Source: Bordetella parapertussis
Lineage (GTDB): Bacteria; Pseudomonadota; Gammaproteobacteria; Burkholderiales; Burkholderiaceae_B
Assembly (NCBI GenBank): GCA_945869355.1
Contig: CAMBPA010000116.1
Location: forward strand, 1 to 5,508
Length of the DNA: 5,508 bases
Direction of reading: 5' to 3'
Below are positions 1 through 5,508 of this stretch, piece by piece. The notes beneath the pieces were generated by a model. It saw only the letters and a list, made by a program, of their open reading frames with translations, searched no databases and had not been told where the DNA came from. Position 1 is the first letter of the stretch. Each line of letters starts with the position of its first letter. Both the position numbers and the translations under genes were made by a program.

Positions 1-99
1 TTGTCTCACCTGACTTTACTGAGAGCGTATAGAACAATTATCAGAATGGCATGAATAGTAGCTCAGCTCTGCGGAGTCTCCAAGCCCCTCCAACAAGCC
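1..99. other. Noncoding stretch downstream of the synthetase; no clear terminator
   Basis: These 99 bases follow the synthetase TGA. On the minus strand they begin GGCTTGTTGGAGGGGCTTGG, with GGCTTG repeated, and become AT-richer toward the window edge. I see no GC-rich hairpin followed by a T run, no tRNA, and no convincing start of another gene. The operon may end here by another mechanism or continue past the edge. Confidence 0.5.
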
Positions 100-2175
100 T
101 CACGACCTAGCAATCACCGCGTCGAGCGCCACCGCACCAGATTCCATCACCAGCACGGGGTTGACGTCCATACTCGTGATCTGTGGATACTGCACTGCCA
201 ACTCTGAAATACGACATAGCGCATCAATCAGTGCTGCGCGATCATATTGTGGTCCACCACGAAACCCGTCGAGCAGGACCGAGCCTTTCACCGAGGCCAC
301 CAGTTTTGCGGCCGACGCGCGGTCCAAGGGTGCAGACGCCATCGCGACATCCTTGTAGAGTTCAACCATCACTCCACCCATCCCGAACATGATCATCGGA
401 CCAAAGACTGGGTCGCGATTGACTCCAATCAAGGTCTCAACGCCGCGCGTCAACATCGTGGCGACCAAGACGCCGTCGATTTGCGCACTGGGATAAGCCG
501 CCCGCGCCCGTTGCAGGAGCAAGGCAAACGCATCACGCAGCGCGGACTCGGTCTGAATATTTAAAATGACGCCACCGATTTCCGTTTTGTGCGCAATATC
601 GGGGGAAGCGATCTTCGCCACCACCGGATAGCCGATCGCTGCTGCGACCACCACCGCGCGCTCAACCGACGCGCATACCTCTTCGCGCGTGATGCTTACA
701 CCAGGCTGCTGTAGAAAGGATTTTGCCTGCGCCTCACTCGCCACGGGCGCAGAAAGATCTCGGGACGCCAATACAGGCAATACCTGTCGCAAACTTTCGC
801 TTCTTCGTCCGATTTCTCGCATGGCCGCGAGCGCCGCGATTGCACGTGTCGGATCTTCAAATACGGGGATGCCCACCTGCTCGAGCGCGCGACGCACACC
901 CGCCTCGCTCGGCATGATCACCATGATCATGCGAGAGGGGTTTTTTGTCTTCAACTCAATCAATGCTGCCTGCGTATTTTTAAATACCTCGGGTGCGAGT
1001 GCATTATTCGCTAAATACAACAAGAGCGCGTCGCCAGCGGTGTGTCGCAAAATGCAATCCCCAACCTGAACCGTCGCCGCGTGGTTGGTCGCAACCTGTG
1101 CAGTCGTATCGTAAGGATTACGGCCTGTGCCATAAGGCAGGATTTCCGCGAGCTCACTTAACAAGGGTTGGCTAAAGGGGGCCAAGTCCAGTCCAAAGCG
1201 CGCAGCATCATCCGCCATCAACACACCAATTCCACCGGAAACTGTCACGAGCGAAACACGATCATTGATAGAAACACCAGAGGTCGCAATCAGGTACGCA
1301 ATATCAATCATCTCTTCAATTGAGCGCGCTCGCCATGCACCGGCCTCACTAAAAATCGTGTCGTATACGCGGTCATCCCCCGCAAGTGAACCCGTATGCG
1401 TCGCTGCCGCCACAGAGCCTACCTCAGACGCACCCACCTTCATAATGACAACCGCTTTGCCAGCTTGCGTCGCCTTACGAATCGCTTGTCGCAGCAGATC
1501 ACCATTTTTACAACTTTCAAGGGATGCGCAAATGACTTTGGTACTTGGATCCTCAGCAAGGTAATCAATACACAGCGCGACATCGACATCGGCTTCATTG
1601 CCGGTTGCCAGAGCACGGCTCATACCCACTCCGCGCAAGTCGGCCATGACATACGCACACGACCCAAATGCACCGCTTTGCGTCACAAACGCCACCTGCC
1701 CTGCTGCTGGCGCTACCCCTCGGGCGAACGAACTTGAAAAGGTGCAAAACACACCATTGGCAGGACTCAATGCACCCAGAGAGTTTGGCCCGATCATTCG
1801 CATACCCGCCTCACGGGCAATTGCTAACAAGCGATCTTGCGCGACACGCCCCTCAGGTCCGATTTCCCCAAATCCAGAGCTCAACACCAGTAAGATTTTG
1901 ACGCCCTTCTTGGCGCAGTCGCGTATCGCTGCCTCAACGTGCTGAGACGGAACGATAATGATCGCTTGATCGACAGCTTCAGGAATCGCGCTCACTGACG
2001 CAAACGCTTGAAGACCTTGGATTTCTGGGGAGCTTGGATTCACCGGGAAGATCTTTCCCTTAAAGCCATACGTCTTTAGAAAATGAATCGTACGTCCGCT
2101 TAGCTTATTGCGATCGCTCGACGCACCAATCACAGCGACCGAACTAGGATTAAACAGCAGGGCTAAATCATGCAT
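100..2175 (-). CDS. ADP-forming acyl-CoA synthetase (acetate--CoA ligase family, fused alpha and beta parts)
   Basis: This 691-residue cytoplasmic enzyme converts a carboxylic acid, CoA and ATP to acyl-CoA, ADP and phosphate. Domains in order: CoA-binding Rossmann domain (about 5-135) with VAVIGASSDRNKLSG (13-27); succinyl-CoA-ligase-like domains (about 155-455) with VTQSGAFGS (164-172), THTGSLAG (259-266) and VSGGIG (312-317); and an ATP-grasp domain (about 475-691) with GYPVVAKIASPDIAHKTEIG (515-534), GVNRDPVFGPMIMFGMGGV (584-602) and MDVNPVLV (669-676). His260 in HTG is the expected phosphohistidine, and His529 in HKTE matches the second conserved His region of the family. Both are present, so an active ligase is likely, not a Pat-type acetyltransferase, and no GNAT domain is attached. 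The ATG at 2175 gives MHDLALLFNPSSVAVIG, the normal family N-terminus. An in-frame extension to a TTG at 2241 adds 22 unconserved residues and overlaps the previous gene by 74 nt. Homologues activate aromatic acids (FerA of Sphingobium), dicarboxylates or short acids; the substrate here is unknown. Confidence 0.93.
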   Translation of the reverse strand: MHDLALLFNPSSVAVIGASSDRNKLSGRTIHFLKTYGFKGKIFPVNPSSPEIQGLQAFASVSAIPEAVDQAIIIVPSQHVEAAIRDCAKKGVKILLVLSSGFGEIGPEGRVAQDRLLAIAREAGMRMIGPNSLGALSPANGVFCTFSSSFARGVAPAAGQVAFVTQSGAFGSCAYVMADLRGVGMSRALATGNEADVDVALCIDYLAEDPSTKVICASLESCKNGDLLRQAIRKATQAGKAVVIMKVGASEVGSVAAATHTGSLAGDDRVYDTIFSEAGAWRARSIEEMIDIAYLIATSGVSINDRVSLVTVSGGIGVLMADDAARFGLDLAPFSQPLLSELAEILPYGTGRNPYDTTAQVATNHAATVQVGDCILRHTAGDALLLYLANNALAPEVFKNTQAALIELKTKNPSRMIMVIMPSEAGVRRALEQVGIPVFEDPTRAIAALAAMREIGRRSESLRQVLPVLASRDLSAPVASEAQAKSFLQQPGVSITREEVCASVERAVVVAAAIGYPVVAKIASPDIAHKTEIGGVILNIQTESALRDAFALLLQRARAAYPSAQIDGVLVATMLTRGVETLIGVNRDPVFGPMIMFGMGGVMVELYKDVAMASAPLDRASAAKLVASVKGSVLLDGFRGGPQYDRAALIDALCRISELAVQYPQITSMDVNPVLVMESGAVALDAVIARS
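2168..2175 (-). other. 8-nt stop/start overlap (ATGCATGA) between second dehydrogenase and synthetase
   Basis: The synthetase ATG (2175-2173) precedes the dehydrogenase TGA (2170-2168) within ATGCATGA. Upstream are an AGGA with an 11-nt spacer and a closer GAG with a 4-nt spacer, neither ideal. The arrangement is typical of translational coupling and helps decide the synthetase start. It would give matched production of the two proteins. Confidence 0.7.
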
Positions 2176-3319
2176 GTTGCTCGGTATCCTGCGAAAAGTT
2201 AGATAAAAGTTCGCGTTGATACTGCCCATCGCCAAATTCAAAATTAGCCATCAAAATTCGCTTGTTCAGTCTCGTCGCCCAAAGCTCTTCTGTCATGCCC
2301 ATGCCACCATGCGTCTGAATCACCATGTGCGCAACAATTGGCCCAACCTGGGACAGATACAGCTTCAATAGTGAAATGTCGCGATCGACTGGCGCCGTTC
2401 CGCTTCGCGTCGACTCAGCTTGCGCCGCAACGAAAGCGCGGAAACACTCGTATCTCACATAGGCGTCCGCGACATAATGACGCAAGACTTGAAAACTTGA
2501 GAGCGTCACACCAAACTGTTTACGCTCAGACAAATAGCGGATCGTCTGCTCCAAGACGGAGCCCATGGACGCCACGGCTTCCACGCAAACAAACAACGTA
2601 CCCATTGCATTCGTACGATCGAGCGCTTCACCCAGAGCTTGTCCCTGTGCAAGAACTTGTGCACCCGATACAGACCGTCCAGAAAATTTCAAACTGACGG
2701 TATGCCGTCCATCGATTCGCATTTCGCGCGCAAACTCGACTTGATCTGATCCTGCAGGAACCAGAAGCAGTAGCGGGCGCGTGACTTCCGGCGACACCCC
2801 ATCGCAGGCGATCAAATAGTGCGTGGCGGCTGGCACCTCTTCCACACCCGCTACTCGACCATTAACCTGCCACCCTCCAGCATTCGGCTGTGCGAACAAG
2901 CTTGTCTGCTCGTCTAGCTGTTTGCAATACGGATCTAGTGAACGCCAAACCGGCTGGATGCGAACTGCACCATCAGCCATCCCTGCTAGTAACGACTCTT
3001 TACCTGCAAACTGCAGTGTGGCTAGCAGCACTGCGGGCAATCCCATCCCCGAGCTAACGGGCAAAGGTAACGCGTAGTGGGCAGCGCCTTCTAGCAAAGA
3101 ACAAAAATCAGTGACGGCACCCCCCAGCCCACCGAAAGCTTCGGGTATCAGACACCCAGCCCAACCGAGTTCAAGTGCCTCGCTCCACTTGGCACGACGC
3201 CAATCAACCCGCTCAGACGGTTCTGCCGCAGCAACAGCATCCGAGTCTGCATCTTTTGCAAAAACGAGTGCGGCATCGCAGAACTCAGATTCAAAAATTG
3301 GCTTAACGATAAATGTCAT
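2168..3319 (-). CDS. Divergent acyl-CoA dehydrogenase, probable non-catalytic (FAD adenosine-side) subunit
   Basis: This 383-residue acyl-CoA dehydrogenase family protein is recognised by IPEAFGGLGG (58-67) in the N-terminal domain, RKQFGVTLSSFQVLRH (266-281) and QTHGGMGMTEE (335-345) in the C-terminal domain. The last two are the classical contacts to the adenosine-pyrophosphate half of FAD across a subunit interface. The beta domain is eroded: where a SEPxAGSD flavin motif is expected (about 116-130) it reads VRIQPVWRS. There is no YEG glutamate near the end (NFEFGDGQYQ, 359-368), and the helix-G position equivalent to the isovaleryl-CoA dehydrogenase base falls near Gly240. The protein alone therefore probably cannot form a normal active site. 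It most likely pairs with the upstream dehydrogenase, as in FadE28-type and PimD-type small subunits. The ATG at 3319 follows the previous TAA by 5 nt; the only Shine-Dalgarno-like match is a GGA 11 nt upstream, suggesting translation by reinitiation. It overlaps the synthetase start by 8 nt. Confidence 0.9.
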   Translation of the reverse strand: MTFIVKPIFESEFCDAALVFAKDADSDAVAAAEPSERVDWRRAKWSEALELGWAGCLIPEAFGGLGGAVTDFCSLLEGAAHYALPLPVSSGMGLPAVLLATLQFAGKESLLAGMADGAVRIQPVWRSLDPYCKQLDEQTSLFAQPNAGGWQVNGRVAGVEEVPAATHYLIACDGVSPEVTRPLLLLVPAGSDQVEFAREMRIDGRHTVSLKFSGRSVSGAQVLAQGQALGEALDRTNAMGTLFVCVEAVASMGSVLEQTIRYLSERKQFGVTLSSFQVLRHYVADAYVRYECFRAFVAAQAESTRSGTAPVDRDISLLKLYLSQVGPIVAHMVIQTHGGMGMTEELWATRLNKRILMANFEFGDGQYQRELLSNFSQDTEQHA

Positions 3320-3324
3320 GATGC

Positions 3325-4503
3325 TTAATGTCCAAACAGTTCGCGAGCAACCATGTTTTTCTGCACTTCGTCACTCCCGCCGTAAATTGTACGAACCCGA
3401 GAATAAAAGTAGTTCTGAATCCAGAGCGTCGCTTGCTCATTCTCATCAAAAGCTGAGCCCTCTTGCAGCGGCATCCGAGCAGCAAACTCTGGGCCAACAA
3501 CCTCTGCACCGATTTCAGTGATGGTCTGATACAAGCGCGAACTTGTGAGCTTCAACACCGAAGGCTGTGTCGTGATCGGTGTCTTACTCATCACCGCCTC
3601 GATGGCTTCAAGACCGAGCTCGCGAATGCCGCGCAATTCTGCCTCCACGTTCAGCAGGCGTAACTCAAGCGCCGCTCGTCGTGCTCGATGCTTGGGTTGA
3701 ACAAGCTTCTCGGCAATTAAATGACGCGTACGACTGAGATATTGAAAGAGAGGCGCAGTGTTAGCTGAATTCAAGCGCTCACGCGCCAACAAGAACTTGC
3801 CATACTTCCAACCGCTGCCGACGTCGCCAATGCAATCAGATAAGGGCACTTCGACATTATCCAAAAACACTTCATTTACATGGAGCCATCCATCAATCGT
3901 ACGAATCGGTCTTACCGTAATGCCTCGGGCCTTGATTGGAATGATCAGCAGACTAATACCGTCTTGTTTGCGTGCCTCTTCTGAGGTGCGAACCAACGTA
4001 TACATCAGGTCTGATTCCTGAGCGTGTGAGGTCCAGGTCTTTTGTCCGTTGACAATGATGGTGTCGCCACGAATCTCGCCGCGCGTTTTAAGTGAGGCCA
4101 GATCCGAGCCCGCGTTGGGTTCAGAATAGCCCTGGCACCACCAGTCTGATCCATCCAAGATACCTGGTAAGTAGCGGCTCTTCTGCTCGGGGCTCCCGAA
4201 CTCAATTAAGACAGGACCAATATGCCGAAGCCCGTGGTGGTATTGAGCAGGGCAATCGTTCTCTGCCAGGACTTCACCATAAATCGCCTGTTGCTTCGGG
4301 TTCCAGCCAGTTCCGCCTAACTCCTTGGGCCAGTTTGGCGCACCCCAGCCGTGTTGATGTAATATTTTTTGCCAACGACTCCAAGGCTCTCGCGATAGCT
4401 TACGATTTTCAGCGACAAGATTCCGAATATCTTGTGGACAATTTTTTTGAACAAACGCCTCAACTTCATTTCGGAACGCTTGATAGTCTATCTGCTCACT
4501 CAT
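3325..4503 (-). CDS. Acyl-CoA dehydrogenase, probable catalytic (flavin-side) subunit of a heteromeric pair
   Basis: This 392-residue protein has the full three-domain acyl-CoA dehydrogenase layout: N-terminal helices (about 1-120), middle beta domain (about 121-235) and C-terminal helical bundle. It would oxidise an acyl-CoA to the trans-2-enoyl-CoA, passing electrons from FAD to electron-transfer flavoprotein. The beta domain carries the flavin motif GYSEPNAGSDLASLKT (125-140) and WTSHAQ (157-162). The end has RTIYGGSDEVQKN (371-383), where the medium-chain enzyme's catalytic Glu (YEG) is Gly375. A candidate base is Glu242 in LARERLNS, which lines up with the helix-G Glu of isovaleryl-CoA dehydrogenase. 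The C-terminal domain lacks the usual RxxFG and QxxGGxG motifs that hold the FAD adenosine half; the next gene supplies them. This pattern resembles FadE29-like and PimC-like large subunits. The ATG at 4503 has AAAGG seven bases upstream. The gene is 31 nt after the crotonase and 5 nt before the second dehydrogenase. Confidence 0.94.
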   Translation of the reverse strand: MSEQIDYQAFRNEVEAFVQKNCPQDIRNLVAENRKLSREPWSRWQKILHQHGWGAPNWPKELGGTGWNPKQQAIYGEVLAENDCPAQYHHGLRHIGPVLIEFGSPEQKSRYLPGILDGSDWWCQGYSEPNAGSDLASLKTRGEIRGDTIIVNGQKTWTSHAQESDLMYTLVRTSEEARKQDGISLLIIPIKARGITVRPIRTIDGWLHVNEVFLDNVEVPLSDCIGDVGSGWKYGKFLLARERLNSANTAPLFQYLSRTRHLIAEKLVQPKHRARRAALELRLLNVEAELRGIRELGLEAIEAVMSKTPITTQPSVLKLTSSRLYQTITEIGAEVVGPEFAARMPLQEGSAFDENEQATLWIQNYFYSRVRTIYGGSDEVQKNMVARELFGH

Positions 4504-4510
4504 TTCACGA

Positions 4511-4515
4511 CCTTT
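4511..4515 (-). promoter_or_regulatory. Ribosome binding site of the first acyl-CoA dehydrogenase
   Basis: AAAGG lies 7 nt before the ATG at 4503, inside the 31-nt gap after the crotonase stop. It is the clearest Shine-Dalgarno match in the window and supports the chosen start. Confidence 0.6.
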
Positions 4516-4534
4516 GGCTCAACTTCGCTCTGAA

Positions 4535-5308
4535 TCAACGGCCTTTATAGACCGGTTTACGTTTTTCTTTAAAGGCCCTGAGCGCTTCGGCCGTATCTTC
4601 AGTTTTTCCAAGCGCAACAGTCATGTTTTGCTCGAATCGATAGCCTTCGCGACGCGGCATCACTGCTGTCACTTGTGCTGCTTGTTTTGCGTAGCTCAAC
4701 GCGATTGGGGCCTTGCTTGCGATATCCGTAGCGATTTCCATCACATACGGCATCAATTCGTCAGGCGGCAAACTTGCTTCGATCAAACCTAGGCGGTACA
4801 TCTCATCGGCCGTGACCTTCATGCCTGTAAAGAACATTCTGCGCGCTCGCGACTTACCAAATACGCTTTGAAGCATCGCGGTGCCGCCAGCCAGTCCGAC
4901 ATTGATTTCGGGCATGGAGAAGAATGCTGTATTGGACGCCACCCAAATATCGCAACTATTCATCAGACCAAAGCCTGCACCCATCGCTGGGCCATTGACC
5001 GCAGCGATTACAGGCTTGCTACATTCGATGATTGAGTTACTGGCTTCGCGCACCAATCGGTTGTGCTTCCAGTATGCGCCAGGTGTCGCGCCAAGATTTG
5101 GACGCTCATTTAAGTCAGCCCCGGCACAAAATATCTTGCCTTTACCTGTGACGATCGCGCACTTCACGTCGTCGTTATCATTGAAACTATCAAAAACTTG
5201 AATGAGTTCACCGCGCATCTGTGCATTTTGAGCATTGTGTGGCGGTCGATTGAGCATAACCGTTGCAATGCCATCTGCAATCGTAAGTTCTAGTGTTTCT
5301 AATTCCAT
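4535..5308 (-). CDS. Enoyl-CoA hydratase/isomerase family (crotonase-fold) protein
   Basis: This 257-residue protein has the normal length for a single-domain crotonase. Visible signatures are LNRPPHNAQ (19-27), the first oxyanion-hole segment CAGADL (61-66), the second oxyanion loop NGPAMGAGFG (105-114) followed by SCDIWVAS, and SMPEINVGLAGG (131-142). The C-terminal helical region (about 195-257) ends KRKPVYKGR, the usual crotonase tail. The fold binds an acyl-CoA and stabilises its enolate. By analogy with rat mitochondrial hydratase, Glu134 takes the place of catalytic Glu164, while the Glu144 position is occupied by Gly114. Simple syn-hydration is therefore not assured, and isomerase, hydrolase or lyase chemistry remains possible. 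The ATG at 5308 is preceded in frame by a TAA five codons upstream, so no longer start exists. The gene sits between the binding-protein gene (35 nt) and the first dehydrogenase (31 nt). It probably acts on the product of the dehydrogenase pair in the cytoplasm. The family call is firm; the exact reaction is not. Confidence 0.93.
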   Translation of the reverse strand: MELETLELTIADGIATVMLNRPPHNAQNAQMRGELIQVFDSFNDNDDVKCAIVTGKGKIFCAGADLNERPNLGATPGAYWKHNRLVREASNSIIECSKPVIAAVNGPAMGAGFGLMNSCDIWVASNTAFFSMPEINVGLAGGTAMLQSVFGKSRARRMFFTGMKVTADEMYRLGLIEASLPPDELMPYVMEIATDIASKAPIALSYAKQAAQVTAVMPRREGYRFEQNMTVALGKTEDTAEALRAFKEKRKPVYKGR

Positions 5309-5314
5309 TTTTTT

Positions 5315-5317
5315 CTC
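5315..5317 (-). promoter_or_regulatory. Weak ribosome binding site of the crotonase gene
   Basis: A GAG core is followed by six A residues directly before the ATG at 5308. The match is short, but the A-rich spacer would keep the start open. An in-frame TAA just upstream rules out a longer start. Confidence 0.4.
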
Positions 5318-5343
5318 AGTTTAATTTTGTCAGTATCTAATAA

Positions 5344-5508
5344 CTATTCAACTTGAATGCCAGCGCCTTCGGTTTTTATTAGGCGGCGTAGTCGCACCTC
5401 TTCTGCATCCAGAAACTTTTGGTAGTCCTGTTGCTTGAGGTTGGCATACGTCAAACCGGTTTTTTCGATCGCCGAGATAACGGTGGGATCTTTCAACGCA
5501 AGTTCGAT
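5344..5508 (-). CDS. Tripartite tricarboxylate transporter (Bug/TctC family) substrate-binding protein, C-terminal fragment
   Basis: This is the 3' end of a gene that enters from the right edge; 54 codons are visible before a TAG stop at 5346-5344. The reading begins IELALKDPTVISAIEKTG and continues to a helical tail with YQKFLDAEEVRLRRLIK, ending GIQVE. This matches the usual end of Bug/TctC proteins: a 'aL.dp.v...l...G' segment, then a '..f..f...E..r...vik.aGi' helix. Family members are about 320-residue periplasmic proteins that bind carboxylic acids for a tripartite tricarboxylate transporter or act as orphan receptors. The signal peptide and ligand pocket lie outside the window, so the ligand cannot be judged. 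The gene runs in the same direction as the acyl-CoA genes and ends 35 nt before the crotonase start, which suggests cotranscription and a role in capturing the acid the operon degrades. The family call rests on a short tail and is probable, not certain. Confidence 0.72.
   Translation of the reverse strand: MELALKDPTVISAIEKTGLTYANLKQQDYQKFLDAEEVRLRRLIKTEGAGIQVE

Noticed and set aside
4..24. Possible hairpin TCTCA...TGAGA as a terminator
   Set aside because: The stem is only 5 bp with an 11-nt loop, not GC-rich, and has no adjoining T run in the direction of transcription.
913..931. Repeated palindromic CATGATCA / CATGATCATG, resembling an operator
   Set aside because: It sits inside the synthetase gene and is explained by the codons for Met-Ile-Met-Val-Ile-Met (416-421) in a core beta strand. 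There is no promoter context.
2176..2241. Longer synthetase start at a TTG (2241), adding 22 residues
   Set aside because: The added residues do not resemble the family N-terminus, the start is TTG, and the overlap with the dehydrogenase would be 74 nt. The ATG at 2175 fits the family and the coupled overlap.
2168..3319. Second dehydrogenase as a decaying pseudogene, because of lost motifs
   Set aside because: The frame is intact and full length, C-terminal FAD motifs are well kept, and the losses are complementary to the neighbour, which fits a specialised subunit.
3111..3521. Plus-strand open frame of 136 codons
   Set aside because: It is antisense to both dehydrogenases and rich in Ser and Ala from the opposite-strand codon pattern, with no recognisable domain.
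4092..4550. Plus-strand open frame of 152 codons
   Set aside because: It lies antisense to the first dehydrogenase and crosses into the crotonase gene, has low-complexity arbitrary composition, and shows no family motif. It is a shadow of the real genes.
5309..5343. Possible promoter between the binding-protein and crotonase genes
   Set aside because: The gap is 35 nt, AT-rich, and shows no paired -35/-10 elements; the start is adequately explained by readthrough from upstream.

Overview
The window is a stretch of bacterial chromosome with five genes, all on the minus strand and tightly packed. It holds the end of a periplasmic substrate-binding protein and four acyl-CoA enzymes. No RNA gene, mobile element, CRISPR array or phage gene is visible. 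Base composition is about 50-55% GC by eye. A Bug/TctC-type binding protein next to acyl-CoA catabolic genes is typical of Betaproteobacteria (Burkholderiales, for example Alcaligenaceae or Comamonadaceae). That placement is inferred from gene content and cannot be fixed to a genus.

Layout in transcription order, from high to low coordinates: (1) 5508-5344, the last 54 codons of a probable tripartite-tricarboxylate-transporter (Bug/TctC) solute-binding protein; (2) 5308-4535, a crotonase-fold enoyl-CoA hydratase/isomerase; (3) 4503-3325, an acyl-CoA dehydrogenase with the flavin-side motif and a candidate catalytic Glu; (4) 3319-2168, a second, divergent acyl-CoA dehydrogenase; (5) 2175-100, a single-chain ADP-forming acyl-CoA synthetase. 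The gaps are 35, 31 and 5 nt, and the last two genes overlap by 8 nt, so this is very probably one operon. The final 99 bases (99-1) hold no recognisable gene or terminator.

Working model (inference): the binding protein captures an organic acid in the periplasm, the synthetase converts the imported acid to its CoA thioester, the two dehydrogenases introduce an alpha,beta double bond, and the crotonase acts on the enoyl-CoA. No 3-hydroxyacyl-CoA dehydrogenase or thiolase is present, so the pathway must continue elsewhere or upstream of the window.

The most interesting feature is the dehydrogenase pair. Each protein lacks the conserved FAD-binding motifs that the other keeps, which suggests an obligate heteromeric enzyme, as known for the mycobacterial steroid side-chain dehydrogenases (FadE28-FadE29) and suggested for the PimC/PimD pimeloyl-CoA pair. 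The crotonase also lacks one of the two glutamates of classical hydratases. The substrate cannot be read from the sequence. This looks like an uncharacterised catabolic operon built from known families, not a wholly new kind of system.
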